Below are positions 15,431-23,313 of a DNA stretch of 26,689 nt, in pieces. This DNA is from JAYUHK01 sp043767025 (GTDB taxonomy: Bacteria > Bacteroidota > Bacteroidia > Chitinophagales > Saprospiraceae). The position numbers were made by a program, and so were the translations under genes. The notes below the pieces were generated by a model. It saw only the letters and a list, made by a program, of their open reading frames with translations, had not been told where the DNA came from and did no database searches. The stretch covers positions 1-26,689 of the forward strand of contig JAYUHK010000074.1 of assembly GCA_043767025.1 (NCBI GenBank), given 5' to 3'. Numbering within the stretch: position 1 is the stretch's first letter; each line of letters starts with the position of its first letter.

Positions 15431-17755
15431 ATGGCAAACGAAACGAAAACGTCTCAACTTATACGCAGTCATTTTGAGAGATCCGGTGACATCATTTATG
15501 TAGAAGAACAAGCATCTGACATTCACAAAATTGGTAAATTATTGAAAAGTGCTTCTAAAAAAGGAGCAGGTGGAGGAAGACCTGATTTTATAATTTCTTA
15601 CCATAAAAACACAGATTTATTGATAGTCATTGAGTGTAAGGCGAGCATTACAAAGCACGAAAGCCCAAATCGTGACAAATATGCTGACTTCGCTGTGGAC
15701 GGAGTTTTGTCATACGCGTCCTATTTATCAAAAGAGTATGATGTTTTGGCGATTGCTGTAAGTGGCGAAGCCCAACGGGAGCTAAAAGTGTCACATTTTC
15801 TGCACCTGAAAGGAGAACGAAAGCCAACGGATATGTTTGGTGATAAATTGCTGTCAGCCCAAGAGTATTTAGACGGGTATTTGAAAAGCCCTCAAAAATT
15901 TAGACAAGACTATAACACACTTCTTGCATTTACAAGAACCCTAAACGAAAAATTGCACGGCTACAAAATTCTTGAAAGCCAGAGAAGCCTACTAATAAGT
16001 TGTATTCTTATCGCATTAGAAGACGACGCTTTTAGGTCTTCTTATATCAAAAAGACGACACCTAAAAATTTAGCGGACTTTTTGACAAAGACCGTTTCTG
16101 AAAAGTTAGAAGAAGCTAATATCTGTGGTAAGAAATTAGAAAACTTAAATATTCAATTTAGCTTCATCAAAACAGATACCTCCCTTTCTACCAAAGACCG
16201 AGTGTTGAAAGAACTAATTGATGATATTGACGAAAATATAAATCAATTTATTAAAACTCACGAATACTTTGACGTTTTAGGACAGCTGTACATTGAATTT
16301 TTGCGCTACGCCAATAGTGACAAAGGTTTAGGAATTGTTCTAACACCACCACATATCACTGAATTTTTTACCGAATTAGCACAAGTTAATAAAAATTCTA
16401 TTGCTTATGACAACTGTACAGGAACTGGAGGATTTCTGATTTCAGCAATGAAAAAAATGGTTGAAGATGCGAAAAACGATACCAAAAAAATTGAAGAAAT
16501 TAAATCAAAACAACTCATTGGCGTTGAATACCAAGCACACATTTTTGCTTTAGCTGTTTCCAATATGTATATTCACCAAGACGGAAAAACAAATATTATA
16601 AATGGAAGTTGCTTTGAGGAAGAAATAATGAACGAAGTAAAAGCAAAAAAACCAACTGTGGGATTTCTAAATCCACCATACAAAGGCGATAAGAAAAATG
16701 ACACAGATGAGTTAGAATTTATACTAAATAATTTGGAATGTTTAGTAGACGGGGGTACTTGTATTGCCATTGTTCCGATGGAAAGGGCGTTGGCAACAAA
16801 GGGAAAAACTTTCGAACTCAAAAAAAAATTATTAGAAAACCATACTTTAGAAGCAGTTTTATCAATGCCTGACGAATTATTTACCACCTCAAAGGCAAGT
16901 AGCGTGACCTGTGTGATAATATTTACAGCTCACAAAAAACATAGTCCTACGAAGCTCACTTACTTTGGTTATTACAAAAACGACGGGTTTGAAAAACGAA
17001 AAAATACAAGAATTGATGCCAAAGGAATGTGGGCTATATGGAAAGACAAATGGGTGAAATACTATACAGACTACAATAGGAAAGAAGAGGCTGGATTTAG
17101 TATAAATAAAACGGTAAGTGCTTATGACGACTGGAGTGTAGAAAATTATCTCGAAACAGATTACAAGAAATTAACAAAAAATCATTTTGTTACTTCTGTA
17201 AGAAACTACTTGTCTTTTTGCATTAAAGAGGGACACTTGAATCTATATAATGAATTTGTAAAAAATACTTCAGAAGAAGATATGGCTTTGGCAGTCACAG
17301 ATTGGCAGTATTATAAATTATCAGATAAACAATTATTTGAGATAAAAAAAGGAAAAAGGCTAACGCAAGCAGATATGGAAGACGGTGAAACCTATTTTAT
17401 TGGGTCGTCGGATTCTAACAATGGCTTGACTGGAAAAGTGGGACAACGCGCAATTTTTCCAGCCCATACCTTGACAGTAAATTACGACGGTTCAGTAGCA
17501 GAGTCATTTTATCAGCCCTTTGAATATTGGGCTTTGGACAGTGTAAATGTTTTGGTTCCAAAATTTAAAATAAATGTTTTTATCGCACTCTTTATCACCA
17601 CAATTATTCGATTAGAAAAATACAGATTTAATTATGGTAGAAAATGGGGTTTAGATAGGATGAAAGAAAGTATGATAAAGTTACCTACTATAAACGGAAC
17701 TCCTGATTTTGAATTTATGGAAAAATTCATAAAATCACTGAATATTTCAAAATAA
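15431..17755 (+). CDS. Single-chain restriction-modification enzyme (nuclease + N6-adenine methyltransferase + type I-like specificity domain)
   Basis: 774 aa. Three parts are visible. About 1-130 is a PD-(D/E)XK nuclease: GGRPDFIISY with D52, then VIECKAS with E68 and K70. About 250-560 is an N6-adenine methyltransferase of the HsdM/BcgI kind: TPPHIT at 305-310, SAM motif DNCTGTGGF at 327-335 and catalytic NPPY at 414-417. About 610-774 resembles one type I target-recognition domain, including YFIGSSDSNNGLTGKVG and the closing RKWGLDRMKESMIKLP. Such fusions both cut and methylate their site. The gene is strikingly AT-richer than rpsA and than the gene after it, has its own -7 box and a small hairpin after its stop, and looks like a one-gene insertion. 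No separate R, M or S gene is nearby. Confidence 0.9.
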   Translation: MANETKTSQLIRSHFERSGDIIYVEEQASDIHKIGKLLKSASKKGAGGGRPDFIISYHKNTDLLIVIECKASITKHESPNRDKYADFAVDGVLSYASYLSKEYDVLAIAVSGEAQRELKVSHFLHLKGERKPTDMFGDKLLSAQEYLDGYLKSPQKFRQDYNTLLAFTRTLNEKLHGYKILESQRSLLISCILIALEDDAFRSSYIKKTTPKNLADFLTKTVSEKLEEANICGKKLENLNIQFSFIKTDTSLSTKDRVLKELIDDIDENINQFIKTHEYFDVLGQLYIEFLRYANSDKGLGIVLTPPHITEFFTELAQVNKNSIAYDNCTGTGGFLISAMKKMVEDAKNDTKKIEEIKSKQLIGVEYQAHIFALAVSNMYIHQDGKTNIINGSCFEEEIMNEVKAKKPTVGFLNPPYKGDKKNDTDELEFILNNLECLVDGGTCIAIVPMERALATKGKTFELKKKLLENHTLEAVLSMPDELFTTSKASSVTCVIIFTAHKKHSPTKLTYFGYYKNDGFEKRKNTRIDAKGMWAIWKDKWVKYYTDYNRKEEAGFSINKTVSAYDDWSVENYLETDYKKLTKNHFVTSVRNYLSFCIKEGHLNLYNEFVKNTSEEDMALAVTDWQYYKLSDKQLFEIKKGKRLTQADMEDGETYFIGSSDSNNGLTGKVGQRAIFPAHTLTVNYDGSVAESFYQPFEYWALDSVNVLVPKFKINVFIALFITTIIRLEKYRFNYGRKWGLDRMKESMIKLPTINGTPDFEFMEKFIKSLNISK

Positions 17756-17770
17756 AAAAGGAAACCTTTT
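17756..17770. terminator. Short hairpin between convergent genes
   Basis: AAAAGG-AAA-CCTTTT forms a six-pair stem directly after the TAA of the R-M gene and 17 bases from the end of the convergent gene. It is short and weak, but flanked by A/T runs on both sides, so it may serve both strands. Confidence 0.4.
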
Positions 17771-17787
17771 ACATTTTCAACCCAAAA

Positions 17788-19221
17788 TCAATACTCAAAC
17801 TCCATCTTTTGGCACGGAAAACCAAACAGACATTTTTCTTTGACCAGTGCGGCGACTTTGGTAGGCACGAACTGCTCCCAGCCCGCCTCGTCGCCTTGCA
17901 ACGCGTGTAAAACTTCTTTCGAGAAAATATGCAAATAATTGGAATTAAAGCCTTCTATATCCACTATCTGCTGACTGTCGAGCAAATGACGGTATAAAAA
18001 TTTAATGCCCTCCGGAACAGGCAAATTGCGGCAATTCATCAACTCCGCACTGCCCTCCTGCATCGCTGGATAGACGTAGAGCTGAAACATTCGCGGAAAC
18101 AACTCGCCGAAGGCGGAAAGCAAACTGCCGTCCGCGTTCTGATAATATTTTTCGTTCACGAGGTCGAGTAGAGCTTTGATGCCCAACACCAGACCAAGTT
18201 TCTGAACCCGATAGTCGGAAAGATACGTAATGAGCCGTTGATGTTGCTCGCAGTTAGAGATGATGACGGTCTGCCCCATCGCGCAAAGCAGTTCGGCGCG
18301 GTCGAGGAAGTCGGCTTCGTCCAAGTTGCCGTCGAGCATCAAGTTATCAAGCGTTATTTCGGCTAACATACAGATTTTTTTGGGGTCGCTCATGTTGGGT
18401 TCGTGCCGAAACTGCTCGTAGGCAGCCCGAATCATATCCTGATTGACGAGCGTGAGCGGGCGGTAACTGCCACGCAAAACCAATACATTTTTTTTGTATA
18501 AAAATTCAGAAGCATGGACGTTTTGCCCGTCGGGACCGAACATCGCCACGTCCGTCATGTTGTGTTTCACCAAAAAAAGACTCAAAAGTCGGTTATCAAC
18601 GTGCTTGAAGTCCGGACCCGTCAGCCGAATCATATCAATCGCCGCTCGTCCCTGCAAGCCGTCTATGAGCGAAAGGAGCATCATTTCTGGATTTTTGTTG
18701 TATCGGAAGCACGCATAAATCAAATTCACACCCAATATGCCGACGGCTTGCTGCTGAAGGCGATTGTCATTATCCAACATTCGGACGTGAATGACCAAAT
18801 CGTTGGGCAACCCGTTGGGTTCGAGCTGAAAGCGAATGCCGAGCCAGCCGTCGCCGCGAATAGTTTTCGTAAAATTAAGGGCTGCAATAGTGTCGGCAAA
18901 TACAAAAAAATTGGTATCGGGTCGGTCATTTTGAAGACGACTTTCCATGAGGTCGTACTCGTGTTCGAGCATCGTGTAGAGGCGATTTTCGCAAACATAG
19001 CGTCCGCTTGGCTCTGCGCCATAAATCTGGTCGGAATAAACTTTGTCGTAGGCGGACATCGTTTTGGCTATCGTGCCCGCCGCCGCGCCTGCCTGAAAAA
19101 AATAGCGAGCGACTTCCTGCCCCGCTCCGATTTCGGCAAAAGTGCCGTAAATACTGTCGTCCAAATTAATTTCTAAAGCTTTTTGCTCTGGCTCTAAGGC
19201 TTTACGTTGCGCTAATTCCAT
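17788..19221 (-). CDS. Conserved protein of unknown function
   Basis: 477 aa, soluble, with no signal peptide or membrane helix. The most constrained-looking part is near the N-terminus: YGTFAEIGAGQEVARYFFQ, then AAGTIAKTMSAYDK and SDQIYG at about 24-70, followed by FFVFADT, DGWLGIRFQ and VIHVRMLDN and GVNLIYACF. I remember this type of protein from Bacteroidota genomes, where it carries unreliable labels such as nicotinate-nucleotide adenylyltransferase or TonB-dependent receptor. I see neither a HxGH nucleotidyltransferase motif nor a beta-barrel, so I make no functional call. A TATCTTTG -7 box lies 45 bases upstream. GC content is like that of the housekeeping genes. It is transcribed alone and converges on the R-M gene. 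Confidence 0.85.
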   Translation of the reverse strand: MELAQRKALEPEQKALEINLDDSIYGTFAEIGAGQEVARYFFQAGAAAGTIAKTMSAYDKVYSDQIYGAEPSGRYVCENRLYTMLEHEYDLMESRLQNDRPDTNFFVFADTIAALNFTKTIRGDGWLGIRFQLEPNGLPNDLVIHVRMLDNDNRLQQQAVGILGVNLIYACFRYNKNPEMMLLSLIDGLQGRAAIDMIRLTGPDFKHVDNRLLSLFLVKHNMTDVAMFGPDGQNVHASEFLYKKNVLVLRGSYRPLTLVNQDMIRAAYEQFRHEPNMSDPKKICMLAEITLDNLMLDGNLDEADFLDRAELLCAMGQTVIISNCEQHQRLITYLSDYRVQKLGLVLGIKALLDLVNEKYYQNADGSLLSAFGELFPRMFQLYVYPAMQEGSAELMNCRNLPVPEGIKFLYRHLLDSQQIVDIEGFNSNYLHIFSKEVLHALQGDEAGWEQFVPTKVAALVKEKCLFGFPCQKMEFEY

Positions 19222-19265
19222 ACAAGATTCGTGAAGTTGCGTTGCGAATAAAAAATATGTTCGGA

Positions 19266-19273
19266 CAAAGATA
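19266..19273 (-). promoter_or_regulatory. Putative -7 box (TATCTTTG) of the 477-aa protein
   Basis: Minus-strand exact fit to TAnnTTTG, 45 bases before the ATG at 19221. The rest of the gap 19222-19477 is AT-rich and holds no gene I can support. Confidence 0.5.
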
Positions 19274-19477
19274 CAGAAAAATTATTTTTCATTTGAAAAC
19301 GCCGACGTAATAAAAGAATTTTCTGCTCCGCACGACAGCAAGTAATCGCAAAAAATCCTACCGAATATTTTAAGTACTCATAAAATTCCGTTTTATTTTT
19401 CAAAAAATAAAATCAAAAAAAATAATAACAGTTCCTTATTTTGAAACAAAAATATACTCCAAAAACGTTTTAGCACT

Positions 19478-20974
19478 ATGCAAGAAATAAAAATATACAA
19501 CAGCCTGACGCGGCAAAAAGAAATTTTCAAACCTATCCACGAAGGGCGAGTCGGTATGTATGTCTGCGGACCGACCGTTTACAACGACGTGCATCTCGGC
19601 AACTGCCGCACTTTTGTCAATTTTGACACCATATATAGGTACTTACTTTTTTGCGGCTACAAGGTCCGTTACGTCCGCAACATCACCGATGTCGGGCATT
19701 TGGAGGGCGACGTAGATTCGGGCGCGGAGGACAGAATGGCAAAGCGAGCGCGCCTCGAGCAGCTCGAGCCGATGGAGGTAGCCCAAAAATACACCGTTGG
19801 GTTTCAGCGCATGATGCATATTTTCAATACCTTGCCGCCGAGCATCGAGCCGCACGCTACGGGTCATATCCCAGAGCAAATCGAGATGATACAGACGATT
19901 CTCAACAACGGTTTGGCGTACGTCAAAAACGGCTCTGTGTATTTCGATACCCTAAAATTTGCGAACAGTAGCGACGAATATGGCAAACTTTCTGGCAGAA
20001 TCATCGAAGACTTGCTCTCCGAAACGCGAGATTTGAAGAACCAAAGCGAAAAAAATCACCCCTCCGATTTTGCTATTTGGATAAAAGCCGCTCCCGAACA
20101 CTTGATGCACTGGAACTCGGCGTGGTCGGTTGGTTTTCCAGGCTGGCACCTCGAGTGTTCGGCGATGAGCAGCAAATATTTGGGTAAAACTTTTGATATT
20201 CACGGCGGCGGCAACGACCTAAAATTTCCGCACCACGAAAACGAAATTGCCCAAAGTTTTGGAGCTTGCGGCTGCCGACCTGCCAACTTCTGGATTCACG
20301 CCAATATGTTGCTCCTCAATAGTAAAAAAATGTCCAAAAGCGACGGCAACAATATCATGCCGCCCGAGCTTTTCTCGGGCAACAGCGAACATATTTCTAA
20401 AGGATACAGTCCGATGGCAGTCAAGTTTTTTATGCTCCAAGCGCACTACGGCAGCCCGCTCGACCTCACCGACGACGCGCTCCAAGCCGCCGAAAAAGGC
20501 TATCGCCGGCTGATGGAAGCAAGTAAAATAATCCAAAATCTGACTACCGAAAACGAGAAACCAACCGAAATAGATGCCCAAATCCAGACTTTGCTCCAGC
20601 AAGCGATAGACGATATGAACGACGACTTCAACACGCCGCGCGCACTGTCGAGATTTTTTGAGCTTGCTTCTTACGCCAACAAATTCAAGGACGGACACTT
20701 GGCGGTCAAAGATATTTCCGCCCCTGCGCTCGAACATTGGAAAAAAACCACTGCCGATTTTTTGACCCAAATATTCGGTCTGCTCGACGAAACCCAAGCC
20801 AGCTCCGACAACGCCGCCGTCACCGACGGACTGATGCAACTCATTATTGACATTCGCCAGTCGTCGCGGGCAAACAAAGATTGGGCAACCAGCGATAAAA
20901 TCCGCGACACGCTCGGCGCGCTCCGAATACAACTCAAAGACAGCAAAGAAGGCACAGCTTGGGTGAAAGAATGA
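19478..20974 (+). CDS. cysS: Cysteinyl-tRNA synthetase
   Basis: 498 aa class I synthetase that charges tRNA-Cys. The HIGH motif appears as HLGN at 39-42 in PTVYNDVHLGNCRTF. The zinc ligands match those of the E. coli enzyme: C30, C227 in WHLECSAMS, H252 and E256 in PHHENEIAQ. The KMSKS loop is exact at 284-288 (KKMSKSDGN). The DALR anticodon-binding region follows from about 370. Start at ATG 19478, with the typical N-terminus IYNSLTRQKEIF. It stands alone on the plus strand, with about 250 bases of AT-rich sequence upstream. Nothing unusual apart from HLGN instead of HIGH, a change I regard as tolerated. Identification is certain. Confidence 0.97.
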   Translation: MQEIKIYNSLTRQKEIFKPIHEGRVGMYVCGPTVYNDVHLGNCRTFVNFDTIYRYLLFCGYKVRYVRNITDVGHLEGDVDSGAEDRMAKRARLEQLEPMEVAQKYTVGFQRMMHIFNTLPPSIEPHATGHIPEQIEMIQTILNNGLAYVKNGSVYFDTLKFANSSDEYGKLSGRIIEDLLSETRDLKNQSEKNHPSDFAIWIKAAPEHLMHWNSAWSVGFPGWHLECSAMSSKYLGKTFDIHGGGNDLKFPHHENEIAQSFGACGCRPANFWIHANMLLLNSKKMSKSDGNNIMPPELFSGNSEHISKGYSPMAVKFFMLQAHYGSPLDLTDDALQAAEKGYRRLMEASKIIQNLTTENEKPTEIDAQIQTLLQQAIDDMNDDFNTPRALSRFFELASYANKFKDGHLAVKDISAPALEHWKKTTADFLTQIFGLLDETQASSDNAAVTDGLMQLIIDIRQSSRANKDWATSDKIRDTLGALRIQLKDSKEGTAWVKE

Positions 20975-21131
20975 AATTGGGCGATGGCAAGCGCAGAAAA
21001 AATAAGTTTTTTGTCCGTTCCTAAAAGTTCCTTTTTTAAAATATTTTTTTTTATTTCGGAATAATTATTGCTTATTATAAAATATTCTTATTTTTCGCAT
21101 ATAATTTTTTTCGATATAAAAATAGTACATT

Positions 21132-22073
21132 ATGAAGGTGGATTTTCAGAAAGGCGTTAGCATCCAAATCGGCGGGGAGCTTGGCAAATACAGCACGCTG
21201 CCAGTAGAATATTTGATAGAAATTGTCAAAAATTTGCAAAAATTAATCACCAATATAGCCATCGCCGACATTCGCGAAACGTCCGCCATTGACCTCAACG
21301 CCTTCAAAATCGAACTTGCGGGCTTTCGGCACGGCAGCGCCGTGCCGCAGTTTGTCTTTACGCCGCGCGTGCAGAACGTCATCACAGGCGACCTCATCAA
21401 GCAAAGAAAAGTAGTCAGCGAGCGTTTCGAGAAGCTGTTGAGCCTCTCCAAAAACAACGACTACTCGTCGGTGGTAGATTTATACCCAGATTCGCAGCGC
21501 AGAAACGACATCGTAAGAGATTGGTTTGATTTTTCCAACAGCTTCGGCGAAAGCCCCGTCGCCTTCGTAAAGTTCAATGAAGACCAAAGTATTTCGTCGC
21601 TCTACGCCGTCAAAAGAATGTCCGCCACCAATAGGGACGCGCTGACTACGCAGATAATACCGATACTTCAAGAGCTTCCAGTGGAGGAAACCGTCTTCGG
21701 AAGAATCCGAAAAACCACCAAAAGTGGCAGCAAAAAGCCAAAAATAAAGTACAAAGTAATGGATACTTATTCCGACAAAACGGTGTCGCTCTCTTTCGCG
21801 CCCGATGTAATCGCAGTAGAACAAAAAACATATTTTCTCAAATTTCCGCTTCGCTGCCTCATCGAAAAAATAGAAAGCGAATACATTATCAAATGTGAAA
21901 TGTTGGATTTGGTCGTTTCGGGCGAAAGCGAAACTGCTGCCGAAGAAAAATTTTGTCGAGAATTTGACACCATTTATACCTATTTCAACGCCACCGCCGA
22001 CCACGAACTGCCCCCTCAATCCGTCAATATCCGAAATTTGTTAAATATTTTGATTATAGATAGAATAGAATAA
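21132..22073 (+). CDS. Hypothetical protein of unknown function
   Basis: 313 aa, soluble, unrecognised. The N-terminal part (VSIQIGGELGKYSTLPVEYLIEIVKNLQKLI) reads as a strand-turn-helix module. A basic patch lies at about 195-206 (RIRKTTKSGSKKPKIKYK). The C-terminal 60 residues (IIKCEMLDLVVSGESETAAEEKFCREFDTIYTYFN) resemble the GESxxEAxxxFxxxF pattern of small HicB-like or phage-associated domains; this resemblance is loose. The gene is isolated on the plus strand, with an AT-rich 157-base leader after cysS and the second dispersed repeat just downstream. The start ATG follows ATAGTACATT. It could be an accessory gene, but the GC content is normal for the window. No function is proposed. Confidence 0.75.
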   Translation: MKVDFQKGVSIQIGGELGKYSTLPVEYLIEIVKNLQKLITNIAIADIRETSAIDLNAFKIELAGFRHGSAVPQFVFTPRVQNVITGDLIKQRKVVSERFEKLLSLSKNNDYSSVVDLYPDSQRRNDIVRDWFDFSNSFGESPVAFVKFNEDQSISSLYAVKRMSATNRDALTTQIIPILQELPVEETVFGRIRKTTKSGSKKPKIKYKVMDTYSDKTVSLSFAPDVIAVEQKTYFLKFPLRCLIEKIESEYIIKCEMLDLVVSGESETAAEEKFCREFDTIYTYFNATADHELPPQSVNIRNLLNILIIDRIE

Positions 22074-22122
22074 GTAGTTTTTGGTTTTTAGTAGCATCAA
22101 TAATTCATAATCATTATTTGAA

Positions 22123-22216
22123 ATAAGTTCTTACACTTAAATAGATGACATTTAATATTCGACATAATTCGTTGATTTTCAATAGTTTATGATGACTCAA
22201 AACTAAAAACTACTTA
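22123..22216 (+). repeat. Dispersed intergenic repeat, copy B
   Basis: Matches copy A (12868-12957) over 90 bases with nine mismatches, plus a shared ACTACTTA end. It lies between the 313-aa hypothetical gene and the M28 peptidase gene, both reading plus. No gene is visibly damaged here. Confidence 0.85.
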
Positions 22217-22299
22217 TCAGATAGCCAATAATTCTGTAAAAACATTTAATTCTTCTGTTTTAATTCGTAAAAAATACTCGACGCACACAAATCTTAACA

Positions 22300-23298
22300 A
22301 TGAACAAAATACTTTTTTTACTCGCCGCAATAATCTTCATGACCGCTTGCGGCAGCGACGAAAAACCCAAGCAAACTACGCCCACCGCGCCGCCGACGGT
22401 CGCAAAAAAACAAATCCCTGTGCCACGATTTATGCAGGATTCGGCGTTTACATTCACCGAAAAACAAGTCGCTTTCGGTCCGCGCGTGCCGAGTTCGGCA
22501 GCGCACAAAAATTGCCGTCAGTGGTTGGTCAATAAGTTCAAAGCCTACGGCGCAAGCGTGATAGAGCAAAATTTTCAGGCAGCCGACTACAAAAAAGCCA
22601 ACTATGAAGCCACCAACATCATCGCCAGCTACAATCCCCAAAATCCTGAACGCATCTTGCTGGCAGCGCATTGGGACAACCGCCAAGTAGCCGAAGAAGA
22701 TACCAAAGACAAGGACAAACCGATTTTGGGTGCAGACGACGGCGCAAGCGGCGTAGCCGTACTGTTGGAAATCGCGCGATTATTGGGGCAAAATCCGAAT
22801 GAAATCGGAGTAGATTTAATCCTTTTTGATGCCGAAGACAACGGACAAAACAACGACGAAAGCAACCTAACTTGGTGCTTGGGGTCACAATATTGGTCAA
22901 AAAACCTCCACACGGCGGGCTACAGCCCCAAATATGGTGTTTTGCTCGATATGGTGGGCGGCAAAGACGCACGTTTTCCGAAAGACGGCGTTTCGATGCG
23001 CTACGCCTCCGAAGCGATGAACAAAGTCTGGAAAACTGCCCAAAACATCGGCAACGGAAATTATTTTGTAGATGAAACCGCGCCGACTTTCACCGATGAC
23101 CACTATTTTGTCAATACTTTAGCAAAAATCCCGATGCTCGACATCATCAATCTGCCCGCCAACAACGGCAATAAACTTTTTCCGCAACACCACCACACGC
23201 ACGGCGACAACATGAGCGTCATTGATGCCCGCACGCTGCGCGCCGTCGGGCAGACGCTTTTGGCAGTCATCTACGGCGAATCAAACGGGACGCTCTAA
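22300..23298 (+). CDS. M28 family lipoprotein, glutaminyl-peptide cyclotransferase-like
   Basis: 332 aa. The N-terminus MNKILFLLAAIIFMTACGSD is a lipoprotein signal with lipobox MTAC and C17 as the lipidated residue, so the mature protein should be envelope-anchored. The M28 zinc fold is visible: AAHWDNR at 122-128, GADDGASG at 144-151 with the metal Asp, FDAEDNG at 176-182 with E179, and HTHGDNMSVID at 299-309 with H301. The single-zinc pattern and LGSQYWSKN favour glutaminyl cyclase (N-terminal Gln to pyroglutamate) over an aminopeptidase. This family is common in Bacteroidota. The gene is followed by the aldehyde dehydrogenase after only 15 bases and probably shares its transcript, although the functions are not obviously linked. 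A short Pro/Thr-rich linker (25-35) follows the lipobox. Confidence 0.88.
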   Translation: MNKILFLLAAIIFMTACGSDEKPKQTTPTAPPTVAKKQIPVPRFMQDSAFTFTEKQVAFGPRVPSSAAHKNCRQWLVNKFKAYGASVIEQNFQAADYKKANYEATNIIASYNPQNPERILLAAHWDNRQVAEEDTKDKDKPILGADDGASGVAVLLEIARLLGQNPNEIGVDLILFDAEDNGQNNDESNLTWCLGSQYWSKNLHTAGYSPKYGVLLDMVGGKDARFPKDGVSMRYASEAMNKVWKTAQNIGNGNYFVDETAPTFTDDHYFVNTLAKIPMLDIINLPANNGNKLFPQHHHTHGDNMSVIDARTLRAVGQTLLAVIYGESNGTL

Positions 23299-23313
23299 CC
23301 TAAAACTCGCCCA

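Noticed and set aside
19212..19403. Minus-strand 63-codon frame upstream of the 477-aa gene
   Set aside because: It covers the -7 box of that gene, overlaps its start, and shows no protein-like pattern.
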